A stretch of DNA of 34,142 nucleotides from an uncultured Ruminococcus sp. (GTDB lineage Bacteria; Bacillota; Clostridia; Oscillospirales; Acutalibacteraceae). Where the stretch lies: positions 1 through 34,142 of the forward strand of contig CACYDW010000080.1 of assembly GCA_902773325.1 (NCBI GenBank), given 5' to 3'. Position 1 is the stretch's first letter; every line of letters begins with the position of its first letter. The translations under genes were made by a program, and so were the position numbers. This document shows positions 1 through 4,874 of the stretch, piece by piece. The notes under the pieces were generated by a model. It was not told the DNA's origin. It saw only the letters and a list, made by a program, of their open reading frames with translations, and did not search any database.

Positions 1-70
1 GGCTTTCCGGTCGCCCCCACACCCCTTCGGACATCACTCTAAGTAAGAATATTTTTGTCGCCTGCTATAG
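1..70 (-). repeat. Dispersed intergenic repeat, copy 1 (cut by window edge)
   Basis: This stretch matches the reverse complement of 11606-11675 at about 64 of 70 positions with one single-base gap. The shared core includes a pyrimidine-rich block with CCCACACCCCTTCGGA and a block AGTAAGAATATTTTTGTCGC. Similarity fades after about position 70. The left end is probably lost beyond the window start. Both copies lie outside genes, so this looks like a member of a dispersed intergenic family. Its function is unknown. Confidence 0.75.
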
Positions 71-93
71 TATTACGGATTGAACACAACCCC

Positions 94-144
94 AAAAAGC
101 CCTGCAAGAGTAAAAAACTCCTACATGGCTTTTTCTTTTACTCT
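94..144 (+). terminator. Overlapping hairpins, terminator-like
   Basis: AAAAAGCC at 94-101 pairs with GGCTTTTT at 127-134, enclosing a smaller GAGT/ACTC hairpin. A competing stem pairs AGAGTAAAA at 107-115 with TTTTACTCT at 136-144. The two outer stems cannot form together. The first resembles an intrinsic terminator followed by a T-rich run. No gene reading into it from the left is visible inside the window. Confidence 0.4.
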
Positions 145-152
145 CAGCATGA

Positions 153-336
153 ACAATTCATTACCGTACCATTTACAAACTCCGGATCATAAGGATTCCC
201 CGGAATAAGCAAAGCGTTACACAGAAGAACCAAAACGTTACACAGAAAAACAAAGTGTTACAATGTAACAAATTTGTAACGCCAGATATAGATATAGATA
301 TAGATATAGAGAAAGATATAGATATAGATATAGATC
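153..336 (+). pseudogene. Relic of a phage replisome-organizer-like protein linker
   Basis: The frame in register with position 255 is open from 153. It reads repeated Gln/Asn/Val/Thr/Lys units (QSVTQKNQNVTQKNK) and then a run of alternating Asp-Ile residues. This pattern is typical of the low-complexity linker between domains of phage replisome-organizer or DnaD-like replication proteins in Firmicutes. No N-terminal domain is present: an in-frame stop lies at 150-152, and an unrelated short frame precedes it. The frame stays open to 554, running into the 3' end of sigE on the opposite strand, but its tail is not recognisable. The relic reading is inference; the sequence could also be a spurious open frame over a microsatellite. 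Confidence 0.35.
285..335. repeat. GATATA hexanucleotide microsatellite
   Basis: Four copies of GATATA (285-308), one diverged unit GAGAAA (309-314), three more copies (315-332) and a partial unit. In the plus frame the repeat encodes alternating Asp-Ile. Such a tract can change length by slipped-strand replication. Confidence 0.9.
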
Positions 337-519
337 ATAATACTCTCTTGTCATCTGCCGATGACAAGCGCGCCGCTTCTGGTATCAGAATCCTGCACTT
401 TTACAAAAAAATGCTACGGCATCGGCAGATGGACAGCTTTCAGGCGATCCCGACGGAGCATAACACCGTGATTCAGGCAAAAAAACACCGTCAGGCAGAA
501 CAAAATGGATATCGCATGG

Positions 520-1239
520 CTATTCTTCCATGTCGTTTTTCAGGCGGGAAATAATTTTCTTTTCAAGGCGGGAAATATAGGACTGCGAAATACCGAGCAG
601 GTCGGCAACCTGTTTTTGCGTATGGGGCTTTTTCCCGTTAAGACCGAAGCGCATCTCCATAATGGAAAGCTCCCGTTCGCTGAGCCGGTTGACTGCCCGC
701 ATAAGCTGGAGCTGTTCGGATTCCTGCTCAATGCGGGCATTGACAACATCGTTGTCGCTGCCGAGAATATCGGAGATCAGCAGCTCATTGCCGTCATAAT
801 CCACGTTCAGCGGCTCGTCGATGGAGATCTCATTTTTCTGCTGTGCTGTTTTTCTCAGGTACATCAGAATCTCATTTTCGATACAGCGGGAAGCATACGT
901 AGCAAGCTTGATATTTCGTGAAGGGCAGAAGGTATTGACCGCCTTGATCAGTCCGATCGTCCCGATGGAGATCAGATCTTCTACGCTGACGGCAGGTGAC
1001 TCGAATTTTTTAGCAATGTATACCACCAGACGGAGATTGTGCGTGATGAGCATTTCACGAGCAGTGGTATCGCCGTTTTCGATACGTTTCAGAACCTCCG
1101 CTTCCTGATGACCCTTGAGGGGCGGCGGCAAAGTTTCGGGGCCGTTTATGTAGTATATACCGCCCGAACCTGAAAGCATATCTCTGATTGCCGAAAAGCC
1201 TGACGTCATTTTTTCGGATAAGCCGTGCAGTCCTGCCAT
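520..1239 (-). CDS. sigE: RNA polymerase sporulation sigma factor SigE (pro-form)
   Basis: This is the mother-cell sigma factor of early sporulation. The 239 residues match the family length and layout. An N-terminal pro-segment of about 30 residues ends before [14 protein letters not shown], the conserved start of the mature protein. Region 2 follows, with [28 protein letters not shown] and [16 protein letters not shown]. Region 4 has a C-terminal helix-turn-helix, [21 protein letters not shown]. The ATG lies 3 bases after the spoIIGA stop, and its ribosome-binding site AAAGGGAG sits in the last codons of spoIIGA, so translation is probably coupled. SpoIIGA is expected to remove the pro-segment at the septum. 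sigG, the common next gene, is absent within the window. Confidence 0.97.
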   Translation of the reverse strand: MAGLHGLSEKMTSGFSAIRDMLSGSGGIYYINGPETLPPPLKGHQEAEVLKRIENGDTTAREMLITHNLRLVVYIAKKFESPAVSVEDLISIGTIGLIKAVNTFCPSRNIKLATYASRCIENEILMYLRKTAQQKNEISIDEPLNVDYDGNELLISDILGSDNDVVNARIEQESEQLQLMRAVNRLSERELSIMEMRFGLNGKKPHTQKQVADLLGISQSYISRLEKKIISRLKNDMEE

Positions 1240-1242
1240 AAG

Positions 1243-2094
1243 TCAACTCCCTTTCATCATCAGCTCCAACGGAACCAGCATATCGGCTCCGCCGCAAAGC
1301 CGTTCCTTCTTACACAGTGCAATATATGCACAAACCTCTGTTTCCTTGCCGTCCGTGATAATGACGGTTCTGTTCGGACGAAACGCAGGCAGTACGCCGC
1401 TGCCGCCCACTGAACGGTACGGTATGAGCCGGATACCCGCGGACGGCACACAGCCGTTCAGTGCGGCATCGGCATCTATCATATCCTCAAATTGGTCTGC
1501 CCTGCCCACGATCACACATTCCCCCGAAAAAGGCTCATGCAGGGTATTGCCCGTATCGACTGCGGCATCGGCTTCCACAATTCTGCTGCCGGTATCGATC
1601 CTGACCCTGCAATGATGTCTTTCTGATGTTCCTTTATGCATCATGCCCGAAAGGATTCTCATGAAAAAATAGCAGACGATCGTAATACCCACCAGCAGAA
1701 AAGGCGATATGCCGATATAAACGCTGCCGTTGTTGACAACAATGTTTTCGACAGGCAAAAACCGCATGACCGCCGTCATGAACCCGCAGTAGCAGAAGCT
1801 GATGACAAACAGCATGACCGATGCTCTGATATATCGCCTTGCAGAAAGCGGCAGAAATGCAGCGGCTGTGATCAGAAAGGCTTCGGCGATATTGACCGTC
1901 CACGTGAGCAAAAACGGCATTCCGGGCAGCAGCAGTGTCATAGCCCCCAGCCCGCCGACAGCAGCTCCCGAAAGCAGACGGATGCGCCTTGCGGGCAGTG
2001 ACAGCAGCCTGCTCACAGAAAGCAGCATCAGGTAGTCGATAATGAGGTTGATACAAAACAAAATGTCAGCATAAACTGCTGTGGGTGTTCTCAT
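1243..2094 (-). CDS. spoIIGA: Sporulation sigma-E factor processing peptidase SpoIIGA
   Basis: This is a membrane-bound aspartic protease that activates pro-SigE after asymmetric septation. The chosen ATG (2092-2094) gives 283 residues and follows a purine-rich GAGGCGGGG site. The open frame extends upstream to 2223, but that extension is basic and unlike the family. The N-terminal half, to about residue 147, is strongly hydrophobic with about five membrane segments. The C-terminal half carries the protease motif AAVDTGNTLHEPFSG with the catalytic Asp at about residue 180, close to its position in the Bacillus enzyme. It forms an operon with sigE directly downstream. Confidence 0.95.
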   Translation of the reverse strand: MRTPTAVYADILFCINLIIDYLMLLSVSRLLSLPARRIRLLSGAAVGGLGAMTLLLPGMPFLLTWTVNIAEAFLITAAAFLPLSARRYIRASVMLFVISFCYCGFMTAVMRFLPVENIVVNNGSVYIGISPFLLVGITIVCYFFMRILSGMMHKGTSERHHCRVRIDTGSRIVEADAAVDTGNTLHEPFSGECVIVGRADQFEDMIDADAALNGCVPSAGIRLIPYRSVGGSGVLPAFRPNRTVIITDGKETEVCAYIALCKKERLCGGADMLVPLELMMKGS

Positions 2095-2143
2095 CTTACC
2101 CCGCCTCTGTATCCGATATTGCCGCAGCTCCGTATGTATGGTT

Positions 2144-2178
2144 ATTATCTCACTGCGGGAGCGATAACTTTGTCTTAA
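2144..2178 (-). promoter_or_regulatory. Candidate spoIIG promoter with Spo0A box
   Basis: On the minus strand a -35-like AAGACA (2171-2176) and a -10-like GATAAT (2144-2149) are 21 bases apart. On the plus strand TTTGTCTTAA (2169-2178) resembles a Spo0A box and overlaps the -35. The Bacillus spoIIG promoter is known for an over-long spacer and Spo0A boxes. The match here is suggestive, not exact. Transcription would start about 43 bases before the spoIIGA ATG. Confidence 0.4.
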
Positions 2179-2256
2179 TTCCTTGCATAAAAAAATAAAT
2201 CGTCCGGCAAAGCACAGATGCACTGTCTGATGAACCGCTCCCTGCTGTCACCGATA

Positions 2257-2300
2257 AACAGCGGCAGAAACGGTAAATCAAGCTCGTTTCTGCCGCTGTT
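2257..2300 (-). terminator. Intrinsic terminator downstream of mazF
   Basis: Sixteen-base perfect arms AACAGCGGCAGAAACG (2257-2272) and its complement (2285-2300) enclose a 12-base loop. In the minus direction the stem ends in a short T-rich run. It insulates spoIIGA from mazF. Confidence 0.8.
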
Positions 2301-2326
2301 CCTGCATTTTCAGATTTCCTGTCGCG

Positions 2327-2362
2327 CATAACAGAATCGTGCGGAAATACGGTTCTGTTATG
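2327..2362. repeat. Inverted repeat overlapping the mazF stop codon
   Basis: Arms CATAACAGAATCG (2327-2339) and CGGTTCTGTTATG (2350-2362) match at 12 of 13 positions around a 10-base loop. The right arm covers the mazF stop codon. There is no T-tract, so this is not a classic terminator. It may stabilise the mRNA 3' end. Confidence 0.6.
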
Positions 2363-2729
2363 TAGCCTGTCGTCTTGGTATGCCGGCTGAAAGACCGAAG
2401 CTGATGGACAGTGCTTCGTCTACCTTATACATATCGCTGCTGCCGAGCGTACCCATTTTTTCCTTCAACCGTCTTTTGTCGAGAGTCCGTATCTGCTCCA
2501 GCAGCACAACAGAATCCTTGGAAAGTCCGCTGTTGTCGGCATAAAGCCGTATATGCGTAGGCAGATTGGCTTTGGAACTCTGGCTGGTGATCGCCGCTGC
2601 GATCACGGTTGGACTGAATTTGTTGCCGACATTGTTCTGGATGATCAGAACCGGTCTGATACCGCCCTGTTCCGAGCCGACAACGGGACTGAGGTCTGCG
2701 TAGTATATATCTCCTCGTCTGATGTTCAT
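2358..2729 (-). CDS. mazF: MazF/PemK-type mRNA interferase (EndoA-like)
   Basis: This is a sequence-specific RNA endonuclease toxin of 123 residues, the normal family length. The N-terminal signature [20 protein letters not shown] is followed by [25 protein letters not shown] and [13 protein letters not shown]. The Arg of RPV and the Thr/Ser of AAITSQ are the usual active-site area. It most resembles Bacillus EndoA (NdoA). No antitoxin gene is seen upstream on either strand in 2730-3440, although Bacillus has ndoAI directly upstream. An antitoxin elsewhere, or a very diverged one, cannot be excluded. The gene stands alone, closed by a strong terminator. Confidence 0.93.
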   Translation of the reverse strand: MNIRRGDIYYADLSPVVGSEQGGIRPVLIIQNNVGNKFSPTVIAAAITSQSSKANLPTHIRLYADNSGLSKDSVVLLEQIRTLDKRRLKEKMGTLGSSDMYKVDEALSISFGLSAGIPRRQAT

Positions 2730-3370
2730 AGCTTTTCACGCTCCGAATTTTTGAAAACACGCGATAATCCGTCATCAATTGTTACCTCGTGTTTCCTTTT
2801 TGTTGGTTGTGCCGATAATACTATTCTGTCCCATCAGAACAGATTTAATCATTGTCCCTTAAAATCAACACACTACATTCTATTCAAAAACCCGTTCCCG
2901 TGACAGTATTGGAATATCGGGGCTCTGATTCTCGTCTGTCGCCTCGGTCGGTGCTCCTGCTGTGCAGAGGTGTCCACCGGACACCCGCACCCCCAAACCC
3001 CGCAAGGGCTCCTCGCCCTTGACCTCGGCAGGGGGCTCGAGCCCCCTGCACCCGCAACTTTATACTATGCAGCAAAAATCAATAGAAACAATTATTCTTC
3101 TATGAAAATAAAGCAGAATAGCAAACCACTATTCACTATTCATTATTCATTATTTCCGCACCCTATATTTTTAATCTCATTGATTATATGTATCTGTATG
3201 GTGTTCCAAAAGTCATTCGGTTTTGTTCAGCCGCTTATTCTTTCCTTTTGATATGCTCCTGTATATTCCTGAAAATGATATAGTATGTAATTCTATGAAC
3301 AATGATTATAGTTATATATATGACGGCAGAAGCACAATAAGAACCGCTGATAAAAAATATTTTTGCAGCA
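2730..3370. other. Gene-free intergenic region
   Basis: No convincing coding frame is seen on either strand. The stretch holds the mazF upstream region, the GC-rich palindromic element at 2963-3052, and an AT-rich part with degenerate CACTATTCACTATTCATTA-type repeats at about 3128-3153. The short frames here lack ribosome-binding sites and recognisable composition. Confidence 0.7.
2963..3052. repeat. GC-rich multi-palindrome intergenic element
   Basis: Three hairpin-forming palindromes lie in tandem. The first is GTCC-acc-GGAC (about 2973-2983), the second AAGGGC-tcctc-GCCCTT (about 3004-3020), and the third the perfect 20-base palindrome CAGGGGGCTCGAGCCCCCTG (about 3029-3048). The block is far richer in G+C than its surroundings. 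It lies in a gene-free region and resembles repeated extragenic elements of Clostridia. Function unknown. Confidence 0.65.
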
Positions 3371-3412
3371 AAACAGCCGCAGGGATTATTTATTAAATCC
3401 CTGCGGCTGTTT
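3371..3412. terminator. Bidirectional intrinsic terminator
   Basis: A 17-base-pair stem built on ACAGCCGCAGGGATT and its complement surrounds an 8-base loop, with an A-rich run on the left and TTTTTG on the right. In the minus direction it lies about 40 bases beyond the last CRISPR repeat and may end the array transcript. Confidence 0.85.
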
Positions 3413-3448
3413 TTGTGTTTGTCATTCCGTACGCGCCGTTTCATCAGC

Positions 3449-3737
3449 TCGTCAATTCCCAATAGGGTAAGGTAAGAGTTCTACTGATTCGGCCAGGTTC
3501 TTAAGCTTGAGATGTTTCAATTCCCAATAGGGTAAGGTAAGTGATCTGCATTGTACTGATCTGTGTTGTGTAATGCAGGTTTCAATTCCCGATAGGGTAA
3601 GGTAAGATGGAGAAGTAGACTTTAAGAATATAGATAACACTTTGTTTCAATTCCCGATAGGGTAAGGTAAGTCTAGGGACGATAAGTACTATCGTCTAGA
3701 AATCATAGAGTTTCAATTCCCGATAGGGTAAGGTAAG
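3449..3737 (-). CRISPR. CRISPR array, 5 repeats and 4 spacers, no cas genes nearby
   Basis: Four full 28-base repeats lie at 3514-3541, 3579-3606, 3644-3671 and 3710-3737. A terminal copy at 3449-3476 is degenerate in its first three bases. Spacers are 37, 37, 37 and 38 bases and unrelated to each other. Read on the minus strand, each full repeat ends in ATTGAAAC, the 3' end common in type I and type III repeats. The two leftmost repeats share one base change (AATAGG instead of GATAGG), and the last repeat is damaged. Both fit a trailer on the left and a leader on the right. No cas gene is in the window, so the array is an orphan or is served in trans. Confidence 0.93.
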
Positions 3738-3760
3738 AACAAGATTTTGTTCACGGTTAT

Positions 3761-3789
3761 ATTGTATACCATAGATATAGAATTGTCAA
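3761..3789 (-). promoter_or_regulatory. Leader promoter of the CRISPR array
   Basis: On the minus strand a perfect TTGACA (3784-3789) and TACAAT (3761-3766) are separated by exactly 17 bases. Transcription would start near 3754, about 17 bases before the first repeat, and run through the array. This supports the orientation deduced from the repeats. Confidence 0.85.
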
Positions 3790-3884
3790 GGGAAAAACAG
3801 CGGATTTATTCTGTGAAGCTTCGCGGAATCTTAGCCGGAGTTCGTCAAAAGACAAACATCAGGGGCTTTGACCTGCGGAATATT

Positions 3885-3909
3885 CGCCGATTTGGGGTAA
3901 AAATCGGCG
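3885..3909 (-). terminator. Hairpin downstream of rluD-like gene
   Basis: CGCCGATTT (3885-3893) and AAATCGGCG (3901-3909) form a 9-base-pair stem with a 7-base loop. A T-tract is missing, so termination here is a guess. Confidence 0.4.
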
Positions 3910-3957
3910 GTTGACTAAATTACAAAGCGTGTATAGCTGTTCGTGCAGGATCCATGT

Positions 3958-4821
3958 CTATTCCTGATGATACTGCGAGAGCATGGAAAGCCACGGTTCA
4001 GGCTCACAGCGCAGGCGGAGCGTTTCTCTGCTGACAGGGTGCACCAGCGTTGCTTCGGCGCAGTGCAGACACTGACGGTCAAAATACCGTGTGCTGCCGC
4101 CGTACATATCATCGCCTGCCAGCGGATGACCGATATGCGAGAGATGAGTGCGGATCTGATGTGTCCTGCCTGTTTCGAGGGTGATACGCAGCAGCGTATG
4201 GCCATACGATGAACACAGCGCGGTATAATGCGTTACCGCAGGCACACCGCCGCTGCCCGCTTCACGCTGAATGGTGTGCCCTTCCTTAATGCGGATAGGC
4301 AGGTCGATCGTACCGCTGCCCGTGAGGATCCCTTCACAGAGTGCTTCATAGACCTTGCTCACACGGTCGGGCAGAAAGGCTGCCGCATAGCGGTTTTTGG
4401 CAATGATGACAAGCCCCGAGGTATCGCGGTCAAGCCGGTTGACTGCACGGAAGGTATATTGCTCTCCTCTGCTGCGGCTGTAATAGGCAACTGCATTGGC
4501 AAGGGTATCCGACTGGTGCTCATGTACGGGGTGAACAGGCATATAGGGCGGCTTGTTGACAACAAGCAGACAGTCGTCCTCATAGACGATATCCGGCATG
4601 ACTGCCGTAGGGATAATGTCCGTATCATCGGGCGGCAGACGCAGGGTCACCTTGTCGCCGCCGCACAGAAGCTGCGTGGTGATGGCGAATTTTCCGTTGA
4701 CGGAAATGCCGTCGGGGGTGCGGCGGAGCTTTGCCAGCAGACGCGCCGACACGCTGCATTCGCGTCTGAGAAAGTTTTTCAGGCTGATGCCGCTGTATTG
4801 TTCGGGAACGGTAAATTCCAT
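3958..4821 (-). CDS. RluA-family pseudouridine synthase with S4 domain
   Basis: This enzyme converts uridine to pseudouridine in structured RNA, probably rRNA. The protein has 287 residues. An S4-like RNA-binding domain (about 1-62) contains SARLLAKLRRTPDGISVNGK. The catalytic domain has YEDDCLLVVNKPPYMPVHP, the active-site motif NRLDRDTSG with the nucleophilic Asp at residue 131, and LETGRTHQIRTHLSHIGHPLAGDDMYGG. The family motif usually begins with His (HRLD); Asn here is a mild variant. The ATG is preceded by CGAGGTGATAAACA. It lies 53 bases after the phosphodiesterase gene but is separated from it by a terminator. The exact target base (RluD-like or YlyB-like) cannot be told. Confidence 0.92.
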   Translation of the reverse strand: MEFTVPEQYSGISLKNFLRRECSVSARLLAKLRRTPDGISVNGKFAITTQLLCGGDKVTLRLPPDDTDIIPTAVMPDIVYEDDCLLVVNKPPYMPVHPVHEHQSDTLANAVAYYSRSRGEQYTFRAVNRLDRDTSGLVIIAKNRYAAAFLPDRVSKVYEALCEGILTGSGTIDLPIRIKEGHTIQREAGSGGVPAVTHYTALCSSYGHTLLRITLETGRTHQIRTHLSHIGHPLAGDDMYGGSTRYFDRQCLHCAEATLVHPVSRETLRLRCEPEPWLSMLSQYHQE

Positions 4822-4835
4822 TGTTTATCACCTCG

Positions 4836-4870
4836 TAAAAAATCCGACTCGCACAGTGACGGGTCGGATT
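4836..4870 (-). terminator. Intrinsic terminator after the GGDEF/EAL gene
   Basis: Arms AATCCGAC (4841-4848) and GTCGGATT (4863-4870) are followed on the minus strand by a run of six T. It overlaps the start of the rluD-like leader. Confidence 0.85.
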
Positions 4871-4874
4871 CTGT

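Noticed and set aside
505..921. 138-residue plus-strand frame opposite sigE
   Set aside because: It is a shadow of sigE, whose protein is unmistakable.
3235..3462. 75-residue minus-strand open frame left of the CRISPR array
   Set aside because: It runs through the bidirectional terminator and into the degenerate repeat, with no good ribosome-binding site or recognisable composition.
3452..3640. 62-residue open frame within the CRISPR array
   Set aside because: Its Leu/Pro-rich repeats are just translated CRISPR repeats.
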